From contig NZ_JAKILB010000002.1 in NCBI RefSeq assembly GCF_023283895.1, forward strand, positions 474,425 through 538,424: a stretch of DNA of 64,000 nucleotides. The letters run 5' to 3'. Below are positions 1-8,052 of this stretch, piece by piece. The DNA comes from Shewanella pneumatophori (GTDB lineage: Bacteria; Pseudomonadota; Gammaproteobacteria; Enterobacterales; Shewanellaceae). The first letter of the stretch is position 1. Every line of letters starts with the position of its first letter. A model generated the notes under the pieces. That model saw nothing but the letters and a program-made list of their open reading frames with translations, was not told the DNA's origin and did not search any database. Position numbers and translations under genes: made by a program.

Positions 1-275
1 ATCGCCAGTAACCAAAGCAATAACATGATTAAGCCTGCTCGACTAAAAATCAGTTTTGCGGTGCTTTTTTGTAGCTTACCAATACCGCCAACCAGCGACA
101 CCACAATATAAGGCAGAACCGTCATCTGCATCAGTAAAATAACACTGGTGCCAATGGTGCCCATCCAGCCAACAGATTCACCAAAAAACAAGCCAACGCC
201 AAAACCAACAAACATGGCGACTAACATTTGGGTTGAGCTGGTCATCGCGAGGACTTTTTTTAGCACGGGTTCCAT
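1..275 (-). CDS. Dicarboxylate/amino acid:cation symporter, 5' part only
   Basis: Inner-membrane secondary transporter of the DAACS (GltP/DctA-like) family, which moves dicarboxylates or acidic amino acids with Na+ or H+. Only the first 91 codons lie in the window; the gene runs off the left edge. The translation starts MEPVLKKVLAMTS and has hydrophobic, glycine-rich segments (MLVAMFVGFGVGLFFG, then VILLMQMTVLPYIVVSLVGG). The LMQMTVLPYIVVSLVGGIGKL stretch is typical of transmembrane helix 2 of this family. The substrate cannot be told from this fragment. The start is the ATG read from complement 275. The 176 bp up to the next gene holds no other gene that I can see. Confidence 0.8.
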   Translation of the reverse strand, partial: MEPVLKKVLAMTSSTQMLVAMFVGFGVGLFFGESVGWMGTIGTSVILLMQMTVLPYIVVSLVGGIGKLQKSTAKLIFSRAGLIMLLLWLLA

Positions 276-451
276 CCTAAGTTATTAGTTTTGTTTATTT
301 TAGAACTATTGGTTTGCTCTATTACTTTTGTTTAGCGCATTGCTAATAATAAGTCATTATTTCTAGTGTCTGCATAGCCTGCACAAGCATGCTTTTATTA
401 TAAGTTCGCTAAGCGTTAACTTTAAACTGATATCGTTAAAAATTCAGCATG

Positions 452-1372
452 TTAATTAACATTGCTGTTTGACTCTCCTAGTCGCTCGGCGGCTAAATCA
501 ATAAAGGCTCTGACTTTAGGCGACAAGTGTTTACGGCTTGGATAAACCACATAAACGTCTATTTCGGTGTTGGGGCAGTTCTCAAATAAAATCTCTAGAC
601 GATTATCGTTAAGTGCTGCCTCCATATAAAAACTCGGCAAGCGGGCAATGCCATGGCCGGCAAGCACCATAGCCAATTGCATATCACCATTATTACATAG
701 CACTTTTTGGCGAATATCGACATGGAAAGCTTTTCCCGTAGCGTCAATATAATCCCAGCGGCTAGGCTGCTTTAAATTGGAATAGCAAATGCCGTTGTGA
801 GTGGCTAACTCTCTAGGGTGATGTGGCTTACCGTGGCGAGAAATGTACTCTTTCGAGGCGACCGTATATGCCTTGCTGCTGTATATTTTACGGCAAATAA
901 GGCTCGACTCTTCCAGTTGGGCTGAGGCGCGTATTGCGAGATCATAACCGTCGGCAATCACATCGGTGCGCTGATCGCTTAAATCGAGCTCTAAACTCAC
1001 ATTTGGGTAGCGCTTGATGTATTCAGAAATAATTTCTTGTAAGTGACTTTGGGCAAAGCCAACAGGGCAGCTGAGTTTTAATACTCCGCGCGGGCTTACA
1101 TCGTGTTGAGTGATTAAGCCAATAGCAAGCTCAGCGTCACTTATCAATTGTTGGCACTGCTGGTAATAAGCTTCGCCCTCAGGCGTTAAACCTATTGAGC
1201 GGGTAGTACGGTTAAGCAAGCGCACACCTAGACGAGCTTCAAGCTTATTGACCTCTTTACTTACATAAGAGGTTGAATGGCCTAAGGCTTCTGCTGCTGC
1301 CGAGAAACCACCGCTTTTAACCACTTGTGCAAAAATCACTATGCCATCAAACAGTTTATTTATTGTCACCAA
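452..1372 (-). CDS. LysR-family transcriptional regulator
   Basis: Full-length LysR regulator (about 305 aa) with an N-terminal winged HTH (about residues 5-65: FAQVVKSGGFSAAAEALGHS, then VSKEVNKLEARLGVRLLNRT) and a C-terminal periplasmic-binding-protein-like effector domain from about residue 90. The HTH and the sequence SPRGVLKLSCPVGFAQ resemble the AaeR/CrgA-type subgroup that often controls neighbouring oxidoreductases. It is transcribed away from the FMN reductase gene at 1563, and the 190-bp divergent spacer is the natural place for its operator. The start is TTG at 1372 or the adjacent GTG at 1369; an AGGCGG ribosome-binding site fits GTG slightly better. The inducer is unknown. Confidence 0.88.
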   Translation of the reverse strand: MVTINKLFDGIVIFAQVVKSGGFSAAAEALGHSTSYVSKEVNKLEARLGVRLLNRTTRSIGLTPEGEAYYQQCQQLISDAELAIGLITQHDVSPRGVLKLSCPVGFAQSHLQEIISEYIKRYPNVSLELDLSDQRTDVIADGYDLAIRASAQLEESSLICRKIYSSKAYTVASKEYISRHGKPHHPRELATHNGICYSNLKQPSRWDYIDATGKAFHVDIRQKVLCNNGDMQLAMVLAGHGIARLPSFYMEAALNDNRLEILFENCPNTEIDVYVVYPSRKHLSPKVRAFIDLAAERLGESNSNVN

Positions 1373-1562
1373 TACCGCCTATTAACAGTTATATGGAAAT
1401 AGTTATTATCTTTTAAGGTTATTAATCTTTATTCGTCACCAATATACACTGCTCTACATCGAGTTGTCGCTCAAAAGTTAATCTTTAGCTTGCAGCAGAG
1501 TACGGCAATTGAACCTAATTTTTTGCAGGCGTTACCTGTAATAACAGTACAGAGAGAATATT

Positions 1563-2087
1563 ATGAAACTATTAGCCTTTGCAGCCAGCAGCAGCTCTAA
1601 ATCAATTAACAAGCAACTTGCCGCTTATGCAGCGTCACAAGTCGCCGGAGCAGATGTTGAAATCCTCGATATCAACGATTACGAAATGCCACTTTTTAGC
1701 CAAGATCGTGAAGAAGAGTTAGGTCAACCTGAGCAAGCGCAAAAGTTCTTTGCCAAACTAGGTGAAGCTGACGCGATTATTATCTCATTTGCCGAACATA
1801 ATGGCTCATACACGGCGGCTTACAAGAACTTGTTTGACTGGACGTCACGCATCGACATGAAAGTGTTCCAAAATAAGCCGATGGTGATGTTAGCAACCTC
1901 ACCGGGCCCTGGCGGCGCGGCAACAGTATTAGCTGCAGCTGCAGGTTCAGCACCATATTTTGCCGCCGATGTTAGAGCGACCCTGTCTATTCCAAGCTTT
2001 TTCGATAACTTCGATATGGAAACACAGGCGCTACGTAACCCAGAGCTACAATCAGCACTGCTTGAAGCGCTAAGTAATTTGAAATAG
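1563..2087 (+). CDS. NADPH-dependent FMN reductase family protein
   Basis: Flavodoxin-like NAD(P)H:FMN reductase (174 aa) of the FMN_red/chromate-reductase type; it probably transfers electrons from NAD(P)H to FMN, quinones or other acceptors in the cytosol. The N-terminus KLLAFAASSSSKSINKQLA is the phosphate-binding loop after strand 1. SFAEHNGSYTAAYKNLFDWTSR matches the conserved (P)EYNGS...KNAIDW-type flavin-binding segment, and MLATSPGPGGAATVL is the third conserved loop. A good ribosome-binding site (agagaata) precedes the ATG. It is divergent from the LysR gene at 452-1372, which probably regulates it, and is followed by a strong terminator, so it is likely monocistronic. The physiological substrate cannot be read from sequence. 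Confidence 0.85.
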   Translation: MKLLAFAASSSSKSINKQLAAYAASQVAGADVEILDINDYEMPLFSQDREEELGQPEQAQKFFAKLGEADAIIISFAEHNGSYTAAYKNLFDWTSRIDMKVFQNKPMVMLATSPGPGGAATVLAAAAGSAPYFAADVRATLSIPSFFDNFDMETQALRNPELQSALLEALSNLK

Positions 2088-2104
2088 CGCTAAAGCGTTA
2101 AACA

Positions 2105-2140
2105 AAAATAAGCCTGACATCATGTCAGGCTTATTTTTTA
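2105..2140 (+). terminator. Rho-independent terminator after the FMN reductase gene
   Basis: Perfect hairpin (AATAAGCCTGACAT paired with ATGTCAGGCTTATT) followed by a T-run, 18 bp after the stop codon at 2087. Confidence 0.9.
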
Positions 2141-2253
2141 TCTGCTTGTCTGGTCTTGAGATAAGTTGAAACGGTAGCAGTTTGCCTCTTTACAAGTTTT
2201 TTTTGCTAGCGATGGCTTTACTACAGAGAGCTTTGTAACAGAGCAACAGACGG

Positions 2254-4065
2254 TTAGCTTTGTATTGCTGCCTCAGGTGTTTGGTTGCTTATGGCACTGT
2301 TAGCCTGCTTATTGCGCTTAAACTCAGCAATGCCATCTGAGAATATGGTCACTCGATTGCGGCCAGTCTTTTTCGACACATACATAGCGTGGTCACTGTC
2401 GGCCACCATTTTATCTAGGTTAGTCCCCGATAAGCTAAAGTCTGTTACTCCAAAGCTGGCGCTAATCGCAAACTCAAAGCCCGAGTCTTTGCTGTCGATA
2501 GTTGCTATCAGCTTACGGTATTCTTCAGCCAGCTGTGCGGCGGTGGCCACATCGCAGCTAGGCAAGAAAATACAAAACTCTTCACCGCCTAGGCGGGCAA
2601 ATAGGTCATTCTTGCGGCATTGCGACTGACACACATTGGCGACTTGTTTTAACACCCAATCACCCGTTGCATGGCCGTAGGTGTCGTTAATGCTTTTAAA
2701 CTTATCTAAATCAAACAAGATACAGCTAGCCACTTGTTTGTTCTTGCTGCAGTAGTCAATGGCGCTTAATGCCAATTGGGTAAAGTGGCCACGGTTATGT
2801 ACCTTAGTCAGCGCATCATACTCCGCCAGCAATTTTAAACGCTTTTGTGTGGTACGTGATTTATACACCATGCCAACCAATAACAGTATCGACACAAATA
2901 GTAGCGAAATAAACAAGCGGTTATTTTCGGTTTCACTGCGGCTGAGTTTTTGCTCCAAGCGCAGTAAACGGTTTTGGTCATCTAAAAGCTTGATCTGGTT
3001 TTTTTGCTCAGTCGCTTGATGCTGCGCTAGCTGAAATGCGAGATGCTTGGTTTTAACTTCATCCAAATAGGCTTTATCGGCAGCTGCGTACTCTCGGTGA
3101 TATGCCAAGGCTTGCTGGTGTTCACCGCGAGATTCAGCGATTTGAAATAGAATGTTGTAAGCGGTGACCTCTGGCTTAGAGTTAGCAATATTTTGAGTCT
3201 GACTAGTTGCTTTAGATGCAAAGTCGCTCGCTAAAGAGTATGACTGGGTTTGAAAGTATGAGTCTGCTAATAAAGCATAGTATTGAGCAAGAATGGGCGC
3301 ATATTTTGTCTGCTCAATGGCAACTAGCTGCTTTTCTAGCGTGGCGATTGCTTGTAGTGGCTGGTTATTATCTAAATATAGTTCAGCTAAATAGCTATAA
3401 ATGGCGCTTTCCATCACCACTTCGTTGCTCTGCTGGCAGGCTTGCAGACCTTGGGCTATTTGCGCAGAGTCTTCACTGAGCTGGCCCAGTTTAAATTGGG
3501 ATTCTAAGGCGAGCTGTTTAGCTAGGCAATAATTGCGCCCTTGTGATAGTTGTGAGCCTAAGCGATTAGCGTATTTTAGCCCTAGCTCATATTGACCAAG
3601 TTGGTTGTAGAACATGGCAGCTATAAGCAGGCCTAACTCTTGAAATTCAGGTTCAGTAATTTGCGGGAGAATATCTAAGTTTATAGCGAGGTGGGTTAAC
3701 CCATCTGCCCAGTTTTTTGATATTGCATAAATATTGACTAGAGATAAGTTCGCTCTAAAGCTAAGCAGTGGGGAGGATTTAGCTAAAGACACTTGTTTCC
3801 ATAGCTCTAATGAGTCTTCGAATTTTCCCTGAAAAGCAAACCTATACGCATTTAAATAATTGAAATAATGTAATTGCTCTGTTGAGAATTCGTCATGGCG
3901 GTCTTCTAAATCCTCGAGCATAATGTTGAAGTCTTTTGGATTACTACTTCTTATGTTATCAGCGGTTTGAAGTAAATTAGTGATATCAGAATTTTCATCA
4001 GCGCGGGAGGCACTGATGAAAACGAAGGTAATAATTAAAATCCAAACGATTTTTAAAGAGCTCAT
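2254..4065 (-). CDS. TPR-GGDEF protein, putative diguanylate cyclase
   Basis: Predicted membrane-anchored diguanylate cyclase (603 aa) making c-di-GMP from two GTP. Order: signal-like hydrophobic N-terminus (residues 1-22), a long helical TPR-like periplasmic region (about 30-340), a coiled coil (about 345-378), one transmembrane helix (about 378-397, LFISLLFVSILLLVGMVY) and a C-terminal GGDEF domain. The active-site motif is GGEEF at about residue 491. An RKND tetrad lies exactly five residues upstream, matching the RxxD inhibitory I-site, so product feedback is expected. The start lies only 8 bp after the stop of the borosin precursor gene and has no clear ribosome-binding site of its own, suggesting translational coupling. 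No EAL or HD-GYP domain is present. The signal sensed by the TPR region is unknown. Confidence 0.9.
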   Translation of the reverse strand: MSSLKIVWILIITFVFISASRADENSDITNLLQTADNIRSSNPKDFNIMLEDLEDRHDEFSTEQLHYFNYLNAYRFAFQGKFEDSLELWKQVSLAKSSPLLSFRANLSLVNIYAISKNWADGLTHLAINLDILPQITEPEFQELGLLIAAMFYNQLGQYELGLKYANRLGSQLSQGRNYCLAKQLALESQFKLGQLSEDSAQIAQGLQACQQSNEVVMESAIYSYLAELYLDNNQPLQAIATLEKQLVAIEQTKYAPILAQYYALLADSYFQTQSYSLASDFASKATSQTQNIANSKPEVTAYNILFQIAESRGEHQQALAYHREYAAADKAYLDEVKTKHLAFQLAQHQATEQKNQIKLLDDQNRLLRLEQKLSRSETENNRLFISLLFVSILLLVGMVYKSRTTQKRLKLLAEYDALTKVHNRGHFTQLALSAIDYCSKNKQVASCILFDLDKFKSINDTYGHATGDWVLKQVANVCQSQCRKNDLFARLGGEEFCIFLPSCDVATAAQLAEEYRKLIATIDSKDSGFEFAISASFGVTDFSLSGTNLDKMVADSDHAMYVSKKTGRNRVTIFSDGIAEFKRNKQANSAISNQTPEAAIQS

Positions 4066-4073
4066 TTTATAGT

Positions 4074-4337
4074 TTATGAATTCACGCTGATTTCTGTTTC
4101 ATCTTCTTTTGGCGAATCCTCAGTCTTTTCTTCGTCATCTTCGGCAGGTAAAAGTACACAAACGACATCTGGGCAGACATCTAGCTCGCGCTTAAGGCTA
4201 ATATCATCTCTGTTGATTAGCGCTTGTTTTAATGATTCGGTTAGTGCGGATTCGGCAATCGCTTGCTCAAAGTTAGTTTCTGTTTGCAGACTTGCATCTT
4301 GACCCATGCGTTCCAGCAGTTGAATGATGTTTGACAT
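4074..4337 (-). CDS. sonA: Split-borosin precursor peptide (SonA-like)
   Basis: 87-aa peptide that I recognise as a type IV (split) borosin precursor like SonA of Shewanella oneidensis. Residues 1-52 fit the borosin-binding domain: a small helical bundle with the pattern LLERMGQDASLQ, then ALTESLKQALINRDDISLKREL, comparable to the LGxDAxL...LT...L..GD...LK pattern of these leader domains. The core follows at about residues 53-65 (DVCPDVVCVLLPA), with a run of V, L and I residues that are plausible backbone N-methylation sites. The tail is acidic (EDDEEKTEDSPKEDETE). The gene sits 146 bp downstream of its methyltransferase on the same strand and 8 bp upstream of the TPR-GGDEF gene. An AAGGAAA ribosome-binding site precedes the ATG. 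The methylated positions and mature product are inference. Confidence 0.85.
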   Translation of the reverse strand: MSNIIQLLERMGQDASLQTETNFEQAIAESALTESLKQALINRDDISLKRELDVCPDVVCVLLPAEDDEEKTEDSPKEDETEISVNS

Positions 4338-4366
4338 ACTATTTCCTTGTTGATTGTCGTTTATGG

Positions 4367-4390
4367 TTTTCTCTTTTCTCTTTTCTCTTT
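4367..4390. repeat. Heptanucleotide tract in the leader of the borosin precursor gene
   Basis: Three perfect copies of TTTTCTC (plus strand; GAGAAAA on the coding strand) followed by a partial copy, between the methyltransferase and precursor genes. It lies about 30 bp upstream of the precursor start. Purine-rich on the transcript. Confidence 0.75.
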
Positions 4391-4483
4391 CTTAGGAAGG
4401 ACTTGCCTGCTTACGGAGACCGACCTTTTAGCTTTTGTTAATCCGTTTCTTTATCTACTTGTTTATCAACTTGTTGATTTCAT

Positions 4484-5308
4484 TCATTCACTATTTGCCT
4501 CAGCAAGTGCGCCACTTTGCTCAGCTAGCAGTTGGGCTTCTACTTGCGCAAGGCGGTCTAATACTGCTTGATTGGGCTGCATCTTTTGGCTTGGCGGAAT
4601 AACTAGTGTGGTGTGCATGTAAATATCGGCATCGGCCAATTCTGCTAGGGTGAGTGTTTGCTTACGCACTGTGTCTATAGGCAGTACGGCGGCTTCATAT
4701 AAAATCACTTGATGCTCAAGTGGGTAGTCTTTACTCAGCAGCTCAATTAATACTTGGCGGTGCGCCGCACCCGTAGCAAACTTGGTTAGGCTTTTGTCAC
4801 CAGCAAGGCCGATTTGCCACAGCACTAGGTAACATGAGGGATCAAAGCGGCGCTGGTAGAACATAAACTGGCTGGCTTCAAACTGCTGGCAACCATATTG
4901 CCCGGGATCTATGCCTAAATCGGCAATTAGGCAGTCTTCTGCCGATATTCCCGGTACCATGACAGCGTGAAAACCCTCAGCCTTGGCTATTTCGATAGAT
5001 TTATGTGGCGCGTGGGCGAATACCCCTGGGTGACCATAAAATGCACCGACGACTTTTTTGCCGGCGCGCACTTCGGTCATAATCGCATCGACCATTTCAC
5101 GGTAGGTAATATGGCGAGATTTTCCGGGTTGATAAAAGCCTTGCAGCGAGCGCACGTCGGGGTGCATCTCTTGCAGCCAGAGCTCAACTATGCCGTTAGA
5201 CATGCCTGAAAATACCACATCGGCCTGTTCTATATAGCTTTTTGCTAATGGGCAAATATGTGCCCCTAAAGTCATTCCTATTCCAACACACGCTAAACTA
5301 CCTGACAT
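4484..5308 (-). CDS. sonM: Borosin peptide alpha-N-methyltransferase (SonM-like)
   Basis: SAM-dependent methyltransferase (274 aa) with the tetrapyrrole-methylase fold: N-terminal CVGIGMTLGAHICPLA (SAM-binding loop), GAFYGHPGVFAHAPH at about residues 89-102 (the proline loop typical of borosin enzymes), VPGISAEDCLIADLG, and a QQFEASQFM segment. Tyr59, Arg65 and Tyr69 in YQPGKSRHITY occupy the region of the catalytic Tyr-Arg-Tyr set known from OphMA/SonM-type enzymes. No peptide core is fused at its C-terminus; the separate precursor gene follows at 4074-4337, which makes this a split borosin. It is expected to N-methylate backbone amides of the precursor core iteratively, in the cytosol. The annotation 'tetrapyrrole methylase' would be misleading, since no cobalamin or siroheme genes are adjacent. 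Confidence 0.87.
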   Translation of the reverse strand: MSGSLACVGIGMTLGAHICPLAKSYIEQADVVFSGMSNGIVELWLQEMHPDVRSLQGFYQPGKSRHITYREMVDAIMTEVRAGKKVVGAFYGHPGVFAHAPHKSIEIAKAEGFHAVMVPGISAEDCLIADLGIDPGQYGCQQFEASQFMFYQRRFDPSCYLVLWQIGLAGDKSLTKFATGAAHRQVLIELLSKDYPLEHQVILYEAAVLPIDTVRKQTLTLAELADADIYMHTTLVIPPSQKMQPNQAVLDRLAQVEAQLLAEQSGALAEANSE

Positions 5309-5412
5309 GGTTACCCTTTATTATTTTTATTATTTTGTTAGAGGAGTATCTCTGCTCCTACAGTTCATCCATCTACAGAAGACGCATTGTTTATGCTGAA
5401 ACAAGATATCAG

Positions 5413-5976
5413 TTATGAACTTGTATTGGAATTGTAAATTGGTTGGGTGTGTTCTTGTTTTTCTAACCATTTGGTATCTAAAAAACAGGCGTTACTTTCT
5501 GCTGTGCTAGCGGAGGCAGGAGTGAAGCCCATTTTCTGGGTCACCCTGTGGGTTGCATAGTTAGTTTTTGAATAATGAGCGTAGATACGCAGATAATTTA
5601 GTTTTGAGAATGCGTAATAAAATAACCCACTTATAGACTCTTCCGGCAACAGTTTTCCTTGGGCGTTACGAAGTAGCATGATGCCTACATCTGCAAATGC
5701 AGGCTGTTCTTTATGTTGAGTTAAACCTTGTATACCAATAGTTTCATTAGTTGTTTTATTGGTGATGACCCAAGTTAGAAAAGGGGATTGTGGTTGGGCA
5801 TTTTTTTTTAATGCGATAGCAAAGCTTTTGTGCGCTTTTTCAACTGATAGCGGCGCTGAAATTTTTCTCATTATTTTTTCATCGGTATAAATCTGAGCAT
5901 ATAAGTCTTTATCTCGCTCATCGAGTAAGCGCATGGATAGTCGTTCGGTTTCAAATTGGTGTGCTGAGTTAGCCAT
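5413..5976 (-). CDS. GNAT-family N-acetyltransferase (RimJ/RimL-like)
   Basis: GNAT acetyltransferase (187 aa) of the Acetyltransf_3/RimJ-RimL type, which transfers acetyl from acetyl-CoA to an amino group. It opens with FETERLSMRLLDERDKDLYAQIYTDEKIM, the usual first strands of this subgroup. The core includes TIGIQGL (strand 4), DVGIMLLRNAQGKLLPEESI (where the pyrophosphate-binding loop falls, poorly conserved here) and RIYAHYSKTNYATHRVTQKMGF (the N-A-S/T-x-R-V..KxGF element). It lies 13 bp downstream of the aspartic protease gene and 104 bp upstream of the borosin methyltransferase, all on the same strand. Its substrate is unknown; a role on the borosin product is only a possibility. Confidence 0.82.
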   Translation of the reverse strand: MANSAHQFETERLSMRLLDERDKDLYAQIYTDEKIMRKISAPLSVEKAHKSFAIALKKNAQPQSPFLTWVITNKTTNETIGIQGLTQHKEQPAFADVGIMLLRNAQGKLLPEESISGLFYYAFSKLNYLRIYAHYSKTNYATHRVTQKMGFTPASASTAESNACFLDTKWLEKQEHTQPIYNSNTSS

Positions 5977-5989
5977 GGTGTCTCTCTAA

Positions 5990-7825
5990 TTAACGCTGTT
6001 TAGCAAAGTGGATAACGCCGGTTTGATGGGCGGAGCGGTCGAAAATCACGTAGTGATCATTCATTAGCGGTAAACCGAGTAGCGACTGATTAGGCCAGCC
6101 AGCAAGCTGTGACAAAATCTTAAAACAGGCCTTGCCCTTTGCTGGGGTGTTGGTTTGCCAGTAGTGTTCGGGCTTTATGTGAATGCTGACTTTTTCTGGG
6201 CTGTTTTGCTTGTTGTCACTGCTATGGTCACGACTATTTATACTGCTATTTTCACTGCTATTTTCACTGCTATTTTTACTGGTATTGTCATAGCTACTAT
6301 GAGTGTGTTGGCTATGGTGATTGCGCTCGCCGACAAAATGCAGTGTGAGCGTGGGCCATTCATCAAGGTTTAACTGGTTCATGTCGATGCCTTGATATTG
6401 CATGGCGATATCGCTAAAGGGCTTTATCAGTGCTGCAAATTTGGGGTTTAGCGCGCTGAAGTGTTCCACCATGGCGTTGTATAAATGCTTGGTAAACACT
6501 ATGCCTGATACACCTGTGTCGATAATGGCGTTACTGCGACCACGCAGCTGTTTGTTCATGCCGATGGCCGAGAGTAGGGCGTGGTCATGGTTTGCTAGAT
6601 GCTCAGTACTTTCTATTGGCTCAAGGCTTTCTATTGGCTCAGGGCTTTCTATTAGCTCAGGGCTGTTATCTGGCTCAAGGCTTTCTGCACGCTCAGGGCT
6701 GTTTTCTCGCTCAAGACTTTCGTCTGGCTCAGTACTTTCGTCTGGCTCAAGGCTGTTCTCTATTTCCTCGGTGAGTAGGCTGTCGATTTCGGTTTGGTCG
6801 CCGACTTGGATAGAGATGAGGTTAACGTTGTAATACTTGTCTTCTACCACAGAGATAGTGGTGAACTCGCCTTGATAAAGCTCGGTATGTTCTTCGCCGC
6901 CACCAATAATTAACCAGCCCTGATTGAGCGAGTCTTGGTTTAACTGTGCGAAGTGTGCTTGTTGTGTTGCCTTATCTGTTTTTTCAGCTTTATCGGCGCT
7001 CTTTTTTGCACTAAAGGTGGCTGCGCTAATATCGGTAGAAAAGTGTACGCTTGAGCGGCGGCTGTAAAAAGCAAACTTATTGGCAGTTAAACCATGTTGG
7101 GTGAGCTCAGTAAAGTAGGGAATAATATCTTGCGTGGGCTGCTGTTTTAAAAAGGCTTTAAACTGACGTAAATCGTGGCTGGTAAAGCGATTATCGCAAT
7201 CTTGCTCAGAGTAAGCCGCCTTGTTTTCGACTTGGTTTTCTACTTGGTTTGCATTTAAGTGGGCGTGATAATCATTACTGCAAATACTAATTTCATCGTC
7301 AAATGGCCAAGGGTAAGTGAGCGCTGGACTGATATTGTATTTGTCAAAATAGTGTTTGAGATTGTAGCTTTTGTTTAGCTGATGGTAAGCAAGACCGAGT
7401 ATGCCGTCGGCGTGTAAAAATGTGCCCTCTTGTTTAATCGACGACACTATCGCCACTGGACAATCGTTAAGCACTATGGGTGCATGGGCATCAGGATTTG
7501 GCTCTAACTGATAACCGTCGCTTAGGTTAAAATCAATCTCTTCTTCTCTGAGTCCGACTCGGGTATGCACTACTGGGCCGTCCCAGCCGCCCGCACCGTA
7601 TAATACTTCTTGAGCAAAGCTGGTGGCCACTAAGCTAATGTCTTGCTCATCGTCATAATCACTGTCGCTCACCACTAAAGTACTACTGCCTGTATCAATA
7701 ATCAGATTTGCTGGGGTTTTATTAGCGCCAAATCTAAGTTGGGCGCAGTAACCGCCCATTGCGTAAACATTGGTTATCGGTACTTTTAAAGTGCGTGGAG
7801 TGATTAATGGTGTTTTATCTGACAT
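5990..7825 (-). CDS. Pepsin-like aspartic protease (shewasin family, A1)
   Basis: Bacterial member of peptidase family A1 (611 aa), recognised as a shewasin-type enzyme. Two active-site motifs are present: IIDTGSSTL (Asp44) and IIDTGVSGI (Asp436). A flap-like YGAGGWDGPV and the DGILGLAYHQL segment after the first motif also fit a bilobed pepsin fold. There is no signal peptide, so it should be cytoplasmic, as described for shewasins. It is longer than usual because of two low-complexity insertions: an acidic hexapeptide repeat at about residues 358-407 and a Ser/Asn-rich repeat at about 512-535. It is the first gene of a same-strand run leading into the GNAT and borosin genes. The physiological substrate is unknown; processing of the borosin precursor is an untested idea. 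Confidence 0.9.
   Translation of the reverse strand: MSDKTPLITPRTLKVPITNVYAMGGYCAQLRFGANKTPANLIIDTGSSTLVVSDSDYDDEQDISLVATSFAQEVLYGAGGWDGPVVHTRVGLREEEIDFNLSDGYQLEPNPDAHAPIVLNDCPVAIVSSIKQEGTFLHADGILGLAYHQLNKSYNLKHYFDKYNISPALTYPWPFDDEISICSNDYHAHLNANQVENQVENKAAYSEQDCDNRFTSHDLRQFKAFLKQQPTQDIIPYFTELTQHGLTANKFAFYSRRSSVHFSTDISAATFSAKKSADKAEKTDKATQQAHFAQLNQDSLNQGWLIIGGGEEHTELYQGEFTTISVVEDKYYNVNLISIQVGDQTEIDSLLTEEIENSLEPDESTEPDESLERENSPERAESLEPDNSPELIESPEPIESLEPIESTEHLANHDHALLSAIGMNKQLRGRSNAIIDTGVSGIVFTKHLYNAMVEHFSALNPKFAALIKPFSDIAMQYQGIDMNQLNLDEWPTLTLHFVGERNHHSQHTHSSYDNTSKNSSENSSENSSINSRDHSSDNKQNSPEKVSIHIKPEHYWQTNTPAKGKACFKILSQLAGWPNQSLLGLPLMNDHYVIFDRSAHQTGVIHFAKQR
6232..6292. repeat. 12-bp tandem repeat inside the aspartic protease gene
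   Basis: About five copies of a 12-bp unit (consensus TTCACTGCTATT, plus strand), the later copies degenerate, encoding the Asn-Ser-Ser-Glu repeats of the second insertion. Confidence 0.75.
6600..6760. repeat. 18-bp tandem repeat inside the aspartic protease gene
   Basis: About nine imperfect copies of an 18-bp unit (consensus GGCTCAGGGCTTTCTATT, plus strand). They encode hexapeptides of the form S-(L/T/P)-E-(P/R/L)-x-(E/N) inserted just before the second active-site half of the protease. Both DNA and peptide periodicity are clear. Confidence 0.9.
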
Positions 7826-8004
7826 TGATTGCGCCTGATTGTTATTGTTTTTAAAGCTTGCGAGCTAACGAGATAAAGCTGCTTTGATAGCGAAAATCAC
7901 AATAGCAGAAATCGGTCTGCAGGTTAATTAATTGTTAATTTGCGTGTGGTTTTACTAAGGCGTGCTGCTTAGGTTGAGGTAGGTTTTGCCGTTAAATGCT
8001 TGAG

Positions 8005-8044
8005 CGAGGTGCAAATCAAGTTGGGGGAGTATATTTGCACCTCG
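8005..8044. other. Long perfect hairpin downstream of azurin
   Basis: 12-bp perfect stem (CGAGGTGCAAAT paired with ATTTGCACCTCG) with a 16-nt loop, just after the azurin stop codon in its direction of transcription. There is no T-run, so it may be an mRNA 3' stabiliser or a weak terminator. The rest of the 7826-8052 gap shows nothing else. Confidence 0.55.
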
Positions 8045-8052
8045 TTGGTTAA

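Noticed and set aside
4347..4571. 74-codon plus-strand frame between and over the borosin genes
   Set aside because: Hydrophobic by virtue of the T-rich heptad tract; it overlaps the end of the methyltransferase gene and lacks a ribosome-binding site.
4484..5308. Cobalamin/siroheme tetrapyrrole methylase
   Set aside because: The fold is shared, but the adjacent precursor peptide and the borosin-type loop fit peptide N-methylation better; no porphyrin genes are nearby.
6402..6833. 143-codon frame antisense to the aspartic protease
   Set aside because: Its Ser/Leu-rich periodicity only mirrors the 18-bp repeat on the other strand.
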